Shown here: positions 38,289 through 49,652 of the stretch, in pieces
Layout: each line of letters opens with the position of its first letter
How positions within the stretch are numbered: the first letter of the stretch is position 1
From: Neonectria sp. B-13
Taxonomy: Eukaryota > Ascomycota > Sordariomycetes > Hypocreales > Nectriaceae
Direction: 5' to 3'
DNA length: 64,000 nt
NCBI GenBank assembly: GCA_002682825.1
Contig: NOKP01000031.1
Span: forward strand, 62,001 to 126,000
Position numbers and translations under genes: made by a program
Notes under the pieces: model-generated
Told to the model about the DNA's origin: nothing
The model's input: only the letters and a program-made list of their open reading frames with translations
The model's database searches: none

Positions 38289-39277
38289 ATTTATATAATA
38301 TATCTTAATAATATTCTTATTTTCTCTAAAACTTAAGACTTCTATATAGAATATATCTATATAATCCTTAAAAGATTATAATAAACTAAGCTATTTATAA
38401 AGCTATTAAAATATACATTCTACTAAAACTATATTAACTTCCTTAGATTTATCCTATCTATAGAAGGAATTATAATAAACCTAGAATATATTTATACTAT
38501 TTCTAAATAGAAAGAGCTATAAACCTATTATAAAATCTAAATATTCTTAGGGTTCTATAATTTCTACTAAAGATTTATTTATAGGTACTTTAATATAATA
38601 GCCGCTTTAAACAATCTATTAAAGGGTAATAAGTAAGGTAAAAAGCCTAAGTCTATAAAGCTTAATAAGTATAAAAAGCATACATTTTACTACTTTATTA
38701 ATATATTCTAAACTATATTCTTACTAAAACATTTTAACCTAAGATTATAAATTTACCTAAAGATAGATACTTTAAAGATAGTAATAGTAAGAATCCTATT
38801 ATAGTCTAATAAAGAAGACTATTATTATCCTATTATATTCTAGTCCTAAAAGTTTAAAGGACCTAAACTCAATTATAATACTCTAAACTAAGAGTTAATA
38901 GTAATTATAGAATCATTTAAATACTAGTAATACTACCTTAAAAAGGCAATACAATAAGTTAAAGTACTTAATAATCATTAGAACCTATAGGTCTTTATAA
39001 AGATCTTATAACTAAATAGCTAATAAGTATAATAGTATATATACCTTATACTATATAACTTTATAATTAACTATTAGTTAAATAAGTAAAACCCTACTAA
39101 TATACTATTAAGATAGCTAGATTATATTACTAAAGAAGTACCTTATACTAAACTACTTATATCTTTAGTATAAAGATTAAATAAGGTCTAAATAGTTAAA
39201 TTCTATTAGAAAGATAGAAAGAAGCTAAGTAAAATGCCTTAAAAGGATTAAAAGACTCTAGCTTATATACTATAAAA

Positions 39278-39350
39278 GTATAATAAGATATCTTTAGAGA
39301 CCAATCTAATCCCTACTTACTAAGAAGAATAGTATAATAAGATATCTTTA
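39278..39350. repeat. Short tandem-type duplication with filler
   Basis: AGTATAATAAGATATCTTTA occurs at about 39277-39296 and again at 39331-39350, separated by ~34 bp (starting GAGACCAATC) that are absent from L3 at the matching site near 29205-29220. It looks like a small repair or insertion scar. Confidence 0.6.
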
Positions 39351-41210
39351 AGGGTTAAAGTAATCCTAGTTAGTCTAAAGGGAAATAGTACTAAAAAGAG
39401 CCTTAATCCTAAAGGCTAAGCTTATTAGGCTAAAAAGAAGATTAAAAGAGTTTAAACTATCTTTAGAGTAACTATATAGAGTATAGTACTTAAAGAAGTT
39501 ATATATAATATAACTATCTTAGAACCCTTCCTTAAGACAATCTAATGTTTATAATTAGATAATACAAAGACTTATTAATAAGTAGACTAAGTTTCTTAGG
39601 TAAACCTTAACTAAGACTTAAATAATTAGTTAATTAGAAAGAATAGATTATTATACTTTAAGAATAGATTCTTTATATTAAAAGAAGTAAGTATAAGATA
39701 TAAGATTATAAAGCTTTACTATAATAATCTATTAGTAGAATACTTTAGTATTAATTATACCTTAGATTTAATCTAAAGGAAATTCTACTAGGTTAATATT
39801 AAGATAGATATTAAAGACTATATATAGTTATATATAGTATATTAGAGAATAGTTATAAAAAGGTATTAGCTTTATAAAAGTCTTTAATTACTATTAATCC
39901 CTTTATAACTCTAGGCTAAGATCTTAATAGACTTTATTATAGGTCTACCTTTAGTAATTTAGGAAGAGTAAAAAGTAAATATAATCCTAATAATTATAAA
40001 CTAATTTATTAAAACTTTCTTATTCTTTCTTATATATATAATAATAATTATAGTTAAACTAATTAAGCTTTTCTATAAAAAAATAGAATTAGTATATAGA
40101 CCTTTAATAGGTATTATTTCTAATTAAGGTTTTTTATTTATAAGTAAGTTTTAGTTAAAGCTATACTATTAAACTAAGATAAAATATAGACTTTCTATAG
40201 TATTTTACTTATAAAGCAATAAGCAAATAAAAAGAATAAATTAAATACTAAAATACTACCTTAGATACTTTATTAGCTTAGACTAAGCTAATTAGACTAT
40301 TCTACTCTAATTAGTATAATATACCTATAATAATACTATTAATATAACTATAGGTATATTACTATTTATAGTACTATTTAAATATAATACTAACTTTATT
40401 ATAAGATCTAAGGATAGCTCTTAGAAAGAAAGAGTACTAAAAGTCTATATATAGATATAATACTTAGTAGACCTTAGAGAAAAGCTAAAGAAATACTAGT
40501 AAAATACATTAGAAAGATAGATAAGAAACTATAATAAAAAATATATACTTCTTACTCTAAAACAAAAGGACCTAATAAGACTCTTAACTAAGAACCTTAA
40601 GCTTAAAGGAGAAAAAAAGAAACTAGCTTTTTAATTTATTAGGCCCTTTTAAATACTTAAGAAAATTAGAAAATAAGCTTACCAATTAGCCCTACCTAAT
40701 AAATATAACTATCTCTATAATATATTCTATATTAGTCTACTTAAACCTTAGTACTATAGAATAGAAAACTCTAGTAAAGACCTATTAATACTTAACCTAG
40801 AAGATAAAGAAAGTAAATAGGAACTAGAATATATTAAAGAAAAGAAAAAGATTAAAAGTAAACTTTACTATTTGGTTAAGTAGAAAGACTAGCCTTTAGA
40901 ATATAATCAATAGGTTCCTAAGAATAGTATAAGTAATACTAGCTAGGCAATTAAAAACTATAAAAAGAAGTAAAAGAAAGTTTAGTATAAAGCAAAAGAA
41001 TAGTATTAAAAAGATAAGAGTTATAATAAACCTTATAAATAAGGTAGGCTAAAGAAAAGTTAAATATAAAGTTATATAAATCAATTTAAGGAAACTATAC
41101 TTTAGAGCTAATAAAGAAGCTATTCTATTAAACTCCCTAACTCTTAAATAATAATAATAAAACTATAATACAATAGTAGCTTAATTCTTAGTTTATAAGA
41201 GGATAATACC

Positions 41211-41619
41211 CAGGGTTGTGAAATTAGTTAGTCTAGTACTTTTTCTAGTCTACCTTTAAGCCCTTATTAAAAATCAGGTTCTTACTCTAAAAAAAAGAAA
41301 ATTACATTCTTAGATAGCCCTTAAAAGCTAAAGTTAAATAATATAACTATTCTATTTTTAGCTACTTAGATAAGCAAAAAAGTCCAAATTAGTCTACTTT
41401 TAGTACTAGTTCAGTCCAATAAATGGACTAATTATGGACTAATAGAGATTTCTAGCTAAAAAAAAAAAGCTTAGGTAATTAGAGTTCTAACTTTAGATAC
41501 CTAAATACTTAGGCTATTATGATCTTAAATATCTTGATTTTAGGCTTAAAGACTGATTTTTAATAAAGGCTTTAATTTGGACTAGTAAGAATTTCAAGTG
41601 GACTAATTTCACAACCCTG
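41211..41619. mobile_element. hAT-type MITE (409 bp)
   Basis: Terminal inverted repeats CAGGGTTGTGAAATTAG and CTAATTTCACAACCCTG, with an 8-bp TSD ATAATACC (41203-41210 and 41620-41627), the length made by hAT transposases. The same termini occur on the 4.2-kb hAT relic at 43412, its likely source of transposase. The empty site is in L3 near 31068-31080. The sequence contains repeated GGACTAA/TTAGTCC motifs and no ORF. Confidence 0.9.
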
Positions 41620-41960
41620 ATAATACCTATACTTAAAAGCAATATAACCTAGACTAATAAAAAGGAGAAAAATATAAAGAATATAAAGAAAGAAGAGTAT
41701 AAGCTTAAGTATAGAGAAATTAGAGTATATTAGCCTAAAAAATAAAAAACAAAAAAGCTACTATTACTATACTATAAACTATTAAATACTATAATATATA
41801 AAATACTAAGAAGACTTAGCTAAAGCCTAAGGGTTAATAAATCTATCTTTAGAGAATAAGAGTAAGTAAAAGGATTATAATAATCCTAAGGAACTCTATT
41901 ATTTTATATAATAGCTTAAACCTCCTAGAGTATAAAATAAAGAGTAGTATACTAAGCTAT

Positions 41961-43030
41961 TTTTTTTTAGATATAATAGTCCTTAGTAGTATACACTTAG
42001 AGAAGGGGCTAAAGGTTAAATAGTATAAAAGAAAATAGAAAAAACAATAGTATAATAGGCTTAATACCTAAGCCTAAGGTAATAATGACTTAAGGAGATA
42101 AAAGTTTCTACTGTAAAGTTAAGGTGTAAGTTTTACTGCCTTAATCAACTAGAAAAGCTAGATCTTAGAAAAGCTAGATCTTAGAAAAGCTAGATCTTAG
42201 AAAAGCTAGATCTTGGAAAAGCTAGACCTTAGAAAAGCTAGATCTTAGAAAAGGCTAAAACCCCTTAGGATAAAAGCCCAGCCTATAAGGTAACTTCTGC
42301 ACTTTCTAGGCCCTTTGCATTCCATCCGACCTTCCACATAACACAAAGACCACACAACCAATCACATAAGATACCTGCTTCTTATCCTTCCGAATCACAC
42401 TACAGCCTAGTAAGCCCTTGCCAAGCTATACCTATAGGCTCTTATACAACCTATATAGCCTATTTCAAGCGAATCTAAGCCTTATTTCTAAGCTACAAAT
42501 TATAATTCAAAAGTCTAATCTATAAGGTATAAAAGAGGTTAAAACTAATTAATGCCTTAAGACTAAAGAATTAGTTCAATTAGTAGTCTTTAGTTATTAT
42601 ATTCTACTATAAGATAGAATCTAGCTTAATAGAGCAATAGCCTAATAGATTATAATAGAATAGATCTTTCTAGAGAGGCTAGCTTTAAACCTAAAAAGGA
42701 ATAATAATATTACTAATATAGAGAAAAGGTTTATTAATAGTCTAAAGTATAATAACTATATCTTATGGGTTATATAGCTAATAAGTAATACTATAACAAT
42801 CAACCTACAACCGAAAGAGTAATAACTGCATTAGAAAGCGAGAGAATCCTACTGATTGGCCATGAAGTGTAGAGGGATTTGGCAGAGGGAGTTTGGAGGG
42901 GGCAAAAGTCAATAATTAGGTTCAAAATCCAAAGATCTATCCCCCTATTAAGCTTAAGCAAAGGAAACACATGATTCAGCGCAATCACAGATAAGCAGAA
43001 ACAGTAGTTCAAATAGTAGTTTTAACAGTG
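41961..43030 (-). mobile_element. Family A copy with A-rich 3' tail
   Basis: Complete 1,070-bp minus-strand copy with a perfect 15-bp TSD AGTATACTAAGCTAT at 41946-41960 and 43031-43045; the empty site is in L3 near 31397-31411. In element sense the 3' end is TATCTAAAAAAAA, an eight-A run absent from other copies. About seven minisatellite units lie at 42155-42255. It retains many CG steps (about 42290-42480), so it is among the youngest copies. Confidence 0.95.
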
Positions 43031-44960
43031 AGTATACTAAGCTATATAACTAGTATTAGTAGAACTTAAGACTAACTACTAAGTATATTAGTATATATAT
43101 TAATAGTTCTTATATTATTATAGAAAATAAAATATTAAAGAATAAATAAGAAAACCTAATATTATATATAAAACTTACTAAGTAGATTAAAACCATAGGA
43201 TTATTACTATATAGAAGTAGATTAATAAAGAGTATATAAGAAGGTATATAATAGACTTAGATAGTAAGAGTCTTATAAGCTATTATAATAAAGAAATACT
43301 TCTATATATAAAGAAAGATAATAATAGCCTTACTAATAAACTATTAATTCTAATAGTAAATAGTCTTTAAGATATTAAAAGCTATTAGAAGATAGTATAT
43401 AATACTATAGACAGGGTTGTGAAATTAGTTAGTCCATTTTGGACTAACTAAGGACTAGTTTAAATTAGTTAGTCTTTAGTTAGTTTTTAGTCCAGTAAGA
43501 CTAGTTTTAGTCCAAGGGTGGACTAACTAATTAGAAACTAGTCCTTAGTTAGTTTTTAGTCCAAAAAACTAGTCCTAGTTTTAGTCCAGGCCTGGACTAA
43601 CTAAAAACTAGTTTACTAGTCCACTAGTCCAAAACTAGTCCTAAGAAATAGATATTTCATAAAATAAAGCTTTAAAGATCTTAATTAACTAACTAATTAA
43701 TTAATTATAGTAAATTACTAGTTAATTAATTAATTAGTTACTAATTTAAGTATTTAGATTTATAATTTACTATAAATAACTATTATAAATAAGCAATTAG
43801 ATTAATAGTTTATTATAATTAATTACTAGTTAGAATCTTCTAAAAATAAGATTAATAATTAACTATTATAAATACTAAGATAAGAATTACAAATTAGAAT
43901 CTTTGAGAAATAGGATTAATAATTAGCTATTATAAATACTAAGATAAGAATTACTAATTAGAACCTTCTAGAAATAGAATTAATAATTAGCTATAATTAA
44001 TATTAAGATAAGAATTACTAATTAGAACCTTCTAGAAATAGGATTAATAATTACCTATTATTAATACTAAGATAAAGATTACTAATTAGAACCTTCTAGA
44101 AATTAGATTAATAATCTAAGACTTTATTTAATAACTATATAATATATTCTTTATTCTCCCTTTAGCTATTATTCTCTTAGTATTATCTAATCTATTCTAT
44201 CTATATTATCCTATTATTTCTATCCTATTAGACTCTATCCTTTCTTTCCCTATGGATTCATTTGATGAATTTAACCCTCTTTCTAAGTCTAATAGTAAGA
44301 CTAATCCTTTTTCAGAAGAAGCTAGCTAATTGGCTCCTTCTGAAATAGATAGTCTTAACCAATCAGGATTAAACTCAGAAATAGCCTCTTCTTCCTCACA
44401 AGCTATTTCTAAAGATCAAGCTTTTAAAGCTTATATCTTTAAATATAGCTTATTTAAGAAGGTTATTTTACCTTTAAAAGAGGGTTAAGAGTAGGAAATA
44501 TAGATTAGTTGTACAATGTAAGTCTTCCTTTCTAATAACCTTATTTTAACTCTATTTAATAAGCTACTAATTTTAATAGGTGTAATTATAAGAAGGTTAA
44601 GCCAATTAAGGGCTTTTAATCTTCTAACTTTCAAAGACACTATAAGCAAAAACATTCAATAGTTGCTTATAATAAGCAGTCTAAAGCTACTAGAAAGAGA
44701 AGTAAGTTACTCTATTAATTCTATTTTTAACTATTAAGCTAATTTAAATTAGAAGTAGACTTTATAAAGCTAACTAGTCCCTTTGACCTTAATATTAGGA
44801 ATAAAAGGTCTAGGCAAGATCTACCTAGCTATTCTAATAGCTTTAAGGAAGAAGAAGCTTTAAAGAAGATTCTTTATTTTCTTATTGAAAATAACCTATC
44901 TTTTAACGTTTTGAATTCCTATAGTTTTTAAGACCTTTTAACCTATTATAATAAGTAAGC

Positions 44961-44993
44961 TATTTCCTATTTCCTATTTCCTATTTCCTATTA
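44961..44993 (+). repeat. TTTCCTA heptamer array in transposase intron
   Basis: About four perfect tandem copies of TATTTCC (TTTCCTA register) fill the probable intron 44955-45015, between a GTAAGC donor and an ATTAG acceptor. The same heptamer recurs in a second intron at 46341-46397. Confidence 0.8.
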
Positions 44994-46340
44994 AATATAT
45001 ACTAATTAATATTAGGGCTAGTCCTTTAGTCAATAGGTAGAAGATTAAGGGTATTTTAAATGATTCCTTTAATAATAGCCTATTATAGCTAAATAAGCAA
45101 CTAGAGGAAAATATATTAGACTTAGGGTATTTTTCCCTAACCTTTGATATATGGACTTTAAATACCTAAATAGCCTATTTAGGTATTATTCTTATCTTTT
45201 TAGATAAGGACTTTAAGCTTATTTATAAGCTAATTAGTAAGTAAAGATTTTATTATACTAATTAATTATAATAATTTCCTATTTAGAAGTTAGCTAATTT
45301 TATTAATTTAACTAACTTTTAAATAGACTTTAATTAGCTTTCTGAAAGCCATACTGGTCTTTATATCTATAAGGAATTTATATAGGCTTTAATTCCTTAT
45401 CTAGCTATTACAGTTAATTCTGTATTTAGATAAGCTTCTTCTTTTAATAAATTAACCTTTAACCTTTTAAGCTAATATATAACCTTAATAGTATTACAAG
45501 GGATAATACAGCAAATAATAATACATTTATCTCTGCTTTTAAAGATAACTATAAGCTATCTTTAAATCAGAGATTTAAATATAATATTCACTATATAGCC
45601 CATATAATTAACCTTATAGCATAAGATATCCTAAAGGAATTCCTTTTATCTAAGGAATTAGAAATAGTATTATCTAATCAAAATAATACTATTTTAGAAG
45701 GGGCTCTTAGTTCTTTATCTAGTAAGTCTAATACTATTCTTAATTATAAGCTTATTCTAATTTAATATAGCTCTTATTACTTAGATTCAAAGAATAGCTA
45801 TTTTAACTAAGTATACAATTAAGGTTAAATAGCTATTAGAAGAAGGAATAAAAAAGTTTTAAAGAGAAAATAACCTTCTTACTAACAAAAAGAAGATCCC
45901 TTTAGGTAAGCTTTTAACTATATTTCTAAGCTTAATTTAAAGGCTAGCTAATATTTAAATAGATAATTCAACCTATTGGAATTCAACATTTAGAATGATT
46001 GAATCTAGCCTTAAATTAAAAGACCCTTTAGGCTATATCTATAAGAATACATCTAATATAGATTTTAAAGAGGTAAATAGCTAATTTTCTATCCCTTTTT
46101 CTATATAATAATACTAATTTTAAAATATAGGTCTTTTTAGGAGATATTGACTGGGATTTCCTAGTTAAAGTTAAAAGACTATTTGAAGTCTTTGTAAAAC
46201 CTTCAATTAGGCTATAAGGGCAATTTTATACTACTATGCTAGAAGGCTTATTATTTATTTACTAAATATATAATAAGCTAGAAGCTTTAAAAGAAGATTT
46301 TTCTACTAGTAGTACTAAAAGGCCTGAATTAGTAAGTATT

Positions 46341-46397
46341 TTCCTATTTACTATTTACTATTTACTATTTCCTATTTTCTATTTCCTATTTCTTATT
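46341..46397 (+). repeat. TTTMCTA heptamer array in a second transposase intron
   Basis: About eight degenerate copies of TTTACTA/TTTCCTA inside the probable intron 46333-46434 (donor GTAAGT, acceptor AATTAG). Confidence 0.75.
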
Positions 46398-47724
46398 AGT
46401 TAAATTAAACTAATCTATAATTAGGCTACTGGCTATTTATACCTTATTAATGCTATTGATAAGGGTATAAATAAGCTTAAGAAATACTTTCCTAAAAGCC
46501 TTACTAAGAAGGATTTAATTACTTATAAGCCTTATCTTTATAGTATTATTTTAGACCCTAGGTTTAAATTAATGCATTTTAAAGATAATTGCTTATTAGC
46601 TTTTTATCCTTCTATTAGTTAGGATCTAGTTAACCTTTTTAAAGCTAATTATAGAAGATATATTTTACTATTATAATTCTATTTTTAAGCTTATTTAAAT
46701 TTACTAATTAGCTATCAATTAGGGTTAAGCAAGAAAGAGGTAATTTCCAAGACTCTAATTTATCCTTTCATGAATTAGGCCTCAATCCTAGCTTAGAAGA
46801 TAGCCTATCTTCTAAGGAAGGGTTAGAAGATGAATTCTATATAAGTAATATTCCTAAGGAAGAGGAATATCTTACTTATATAAATAAGATAGTCTTACCT
46901 AAAAAGGTTAATTAAGTTCTAATTTTATATAACTTTATTACTAACCTTAATTTTATAGACCTATATTCTAGAATATTAGAGAAATAATATAATTCGATTT
47001 CCTAACTTAGCTATATTAGCTAGATACTATTTAGCTATTCTAGCTACTTCTATAGCTATTGAAAGTACCTTTTCAATTAGTAATAATATTATTACTAAGT
47101 CAAGAAATAGACTATTACCTAATACAGTTAGGTAGCTTATTTTGCTTAAAAGCTAGAATAGGTCTTTTAATAACTTAAAGAAGGAAAAGGAAGAAGAAGA
47201 AAATAGAGAAGAAAGTAAAGAAGAAGCTAAGAAAGAATTTGAAGATGAATAAGGGTTTTCTTAGTATATTTTTATTAGCTTTTTAATTAGTTTCTTTTTT
47301 TCTATCTTTAACCTATTTTATAAGCTTTCTATTGAATTTAAATTAATTAGTTATATTTACTATTTATATATCTATTTAAGTAAAAGACTTTAAATATTTA
47401 AGTTAATTATTTATCTAATTATTCTATTTAAAGTTAATAATTAGACTATTTAAACATTATAATATTATATTATTAGAATTAGTCCAATTTTAGACTAATA
47501 GACTAAAAATATTAGTTTTAGTCCAAGGGTAGACTAACTAACTAAAACTAGTCTTTAGTTAGTCTGAACTAATTAAAACTAGTCTAAGTTTTAGTCCAAG
47601 GGTAGATTAACTAAGGACTAGTTTTAATTAGTCCAGACTAACTAATTTCACAACCCTATTAATAGTATTATTATTCCTTTCTAGCTATAAAGCTAGTCCT
47701 TTTAGAAAGATTTATTCTATTATA

Positions 47725-47894
47725 TATAAGAGTTAGGGTAATATACCCAACCTTCAATAGACCAATCAGCCATTAGACCAAAAGATCAACCAATTCAAGT
47801 AAGCTAGTGTTACCTAAATCGTACTATACAATTGGTTATAAGGCAGAGCGCTAAGCACTCAGCCCCTAGCCAGCCTCTAATGCATCTCCTTACA
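47725..47894 (+). repeat. TRIM terminal repeat, left
   Basis: 170 bp, matching 48254-48423 with transitions only in the stretches compared. It contains GCCATTAGACCAAAAGATCA, which recurs inverted in the insert at 25193-25365. Confidence 0.85.
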
Positions 47895-48253
47895 ATTATC
47901 CCCCTCTCTGAATAGCATATCCTAGGCTACTAATTTGCTTAGGCTTAGTGCAACCCCTTCTAGCTTAATAGGGCCTAGGTCCCCCTTCTGCAACCAACTG
48001 TATAGGGTCTCTGCTATAGTGGTTAGGAACAATAGCCATAGCTGTACTTATATGTTTACTATCAGAGAGCTTAGTCTAGCTTCTAGACTAATTGAAGATA
48101 ACTGCAATTGTTAACCCTTAGGGACCTAATTGCAGTAGTAACTGCATATTGGCTGCTCTATAAGCTAGTAGCCTATTATAGTTATAAGGTTTAGAGGGGA
48201 TTTAAACCTATGATCTTCTGTATAGTTACTAACCTAATATATACTTGAATAAT

Positions 48254-48423
48254 TGTAAGAGTTAAAGTGATATACTTAACCTTTAATAGACTAATTAGCT
48301 ATTAGACTAAAAGATCAATCAATTTAAGTAAGCTAGTATTATTTGAATTGTATTATACAATTGGTTATAAGGTAGAGCGCTAAGCGCTTAGCTCCTGGCT
48401 GGCCTCTAATGCATCTTCTTATA
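48254..48423 (+). repeat. TRIM terminal repeat, right
   Basis: 170 bp. It keeps the TG start lost from the left copy, but its final CTTATA replaces CTTACA. It is followed by the TSD TTATA. Confidence 0.85.
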
Positions 48424-48995
48424 TTATAATCTATTAAGCTATTACTTTATTAGGTTAAATTCTATCTTATAATAGAATATAATAACTAAAAACTATTAAT
48501 TGAATTAATTTCTTAACTTTAAAGTATTAATTAGTTTTAATCCTTTTTATATTTTATAAATTAGACTTTTAAATTATAATTTATAGCTTAGAAATAAGAC
48601 TTAAATCTACTTAAAATAGATTATATAAATTATATAAGAACTTATAAGTATAGTTTAATAAGGGCTTATTAGGCTATAGTATAATTTAGAAGAAAATAGT
48701 TATTATATATAATTAATTATATAATTATTATATTATATAAAAAGTTAAATAGAATATAAAGAGCTTAGAAAGTATAAAGCCTTATAGGCTAAGCTTTTAT
48801 CCTAAGAGATTTTAGCCTTTTTTAAGATTTAGCTTTCTAAGGTTTAGCTTTTCTAAGATCTAGCTTTTTTAAGATTTAGCTTTTCTAAGATCTAGCTTTT
48901 CTAGCTAATTAGAGCAATAAAACTTATACTTTAACTTTATAGTAAAAACTTTTATCTTTTTAACTTATTATTACTTTAGGCTTAAGTATTAAGCT

Positions 48996-49559
48996 TAAAC
49001 TTTATAAATTATATAATTAATAAATAATATTATTTTAATTAATCTATAATTAAAGGAATAATATATTAGAAATTAAAATAATTTAATTGTTTTTAATATT
49101 AATTATAAAGTATAAAAGGATTTAATAAAAAGAGTTAAAAACTAAAATAAAATAAAAGTTAATAATTAGATTTAAAATTTAAAGATTTATTCTTTTATTA
49201 AACTTAAGTAAAAAGAACATATAATTATTTAGTATAATTATAAATAAGTAGAAATAGTAGTTTAAATAATAGTTTTTATAATAATTTTATAAATTATATA
49301 ATTAATAGATAATATTATTTTAATTAATCTAAAATTAAAAGAGTTATATATTAAAAGCTTAAGGAATCTAATTATCTTTAATATTAGTTATAAAGCTATA
49401 TATAAGGATTTAATAAAGAGACTTTAAAAAGAATAAAAGTTAATAATTAAGTTTAATATTTAAAGATTTATCTTTTTATTAAACTTAAGTAAAGGAAATA
49501 TATAACTATTTAGTATAATTATAAATAAGTAGAAATAATAATTAAAATAATAGTTTTAT
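48996..49559 (-). mobile_element. Two minus-strand family A fragments in tandem
   Basis: Two partial copies of the sense-5' third of family A, about 48996-49280 and 49283-49559. Both run from the region corresponding to TATAGATTATATAG to the AGTAGTTTTA end. They are extremely AT-rich, among the most decayed copies here. Confidence 0.6.
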
Positions 49560-49652
49560 AAGTATAATAAAAGCTTATTAAGCTATAATATAATTTTAAT
49601 AAAAATAGTTATTTTATATAATTAATAATATAAGTATTATATTATATAAAAG
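49560..49652 (+). mobile_element. Family A fragment 'S'
   Basis: Plus-strand family A fragment (the part after the 5' ORF-like region) ending in the target site ATATTATATAAAAG at 49639-49652, where the copy at 49653 inserted. It resumes briefly after 50737. Confidence 0.6.

Larger units (their letters stand above)
37083..43411 (+). mobile_element. L3-family gypsy copy, truncated both ends, with three insertions
   Basis: Collinear with L3 positions about 28052-31768 (reverse transcriptase palm through integrase, chromodomain and part of the 3' tail), but lacking both LTRs. Pieces: 37083-37250, 38302-41210, 41628-41960 and 43046-43411. Interruptions are two family A copies and one MITE; L3 gives the empty site for each. 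The chromodomain block near 40865-40920 again shows tryptophans turned into TAG. It ends at the hAT terminus at 43412. Confidence 0.85.
44252..47252 (+). pseudogene. hAT-family transposase, degraded, several introns
   Basis: ATG at 44252, closing stop at 47250-47252. A BED-type zinc finger relic lies at 44581-44656 (Cys, then HYKQKH; second Cys now Tyr). The C-terminal hAT dimerisation block near 46995-47170 is clear (FPNLAILARYYL, ATSIAIESTFSISNNI, SRNRLLPNTV). Probable GT-AG introns are at 44518-44579, 44702-44752, 44955-45015, 46073-46130 and 46333-46434. In-frame TAA/TAG codons at former Trp/Gln positions show it is dead, but less heavily RIPed than the gypsy elements. Confidence 0.75.
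43412..47657 (+). mobile_element. hAT transposon relic (4.25 kb)
   Basis: Ends CAGGGTTGTGAAATTAGTTA and the inverted TAACTAATTTCACAACCCT at 47639-47657 (last base of the terminal repeat missing). Sub-terminal arrays of GGACTAA/TTAGTCC lie at about 43427-43645 and 47480-47640, as is typical for hAT transposase binding. The interior carries a degenerate transposase gene. No matching 8-bp TSD is present: the left flank is gypsy, the right flank family A, so one end has been exchanged or lost by recombination. Confidence 0.85.
47725..48423 (+). mobile_element. TRIM-like element (699 bp, two 170-bp terminal direct repeats)
   Basis: Direct terminal repeats at 47725-47894 and 48254-48423 enclose only 359 bp of non-coding DNA. 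The ends are T(A/G)TAAGAG...CTTACA, of TG...CA type. A 5-bp TSD TTATA (47720-47724 and 48424-48428) splits the family A string ATTCTATTATAATCTATT. Size and structure match terminal-repeat retrotransposons in miniature. The internal part keeps a balanced base composition, so RIP was weak. Orientation is not proven; plus is nominal. Confidence 0.8.
47658..48995 (+). mobile_element. Family A fragment 'Q' split by TRIM
   Basis: Plus-strand family A sequence, 47658-47724 and 48429-48995, lacking both ends. It starts at the hAT terminus and stops at TTAAGTATTAAGCTT next to minus-strand fragments. It contains about five degenerate minisatellite units (48815-48905). Confidence 0.75.

Noticed and set aside
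44961..46397. TTTCCTA heptamers as interstitial telomere repeats
   Set aside because: They do not match the fungal telomere unit TTAGGG/CCCTAA, are short, and sit within introns of the hAT gene.
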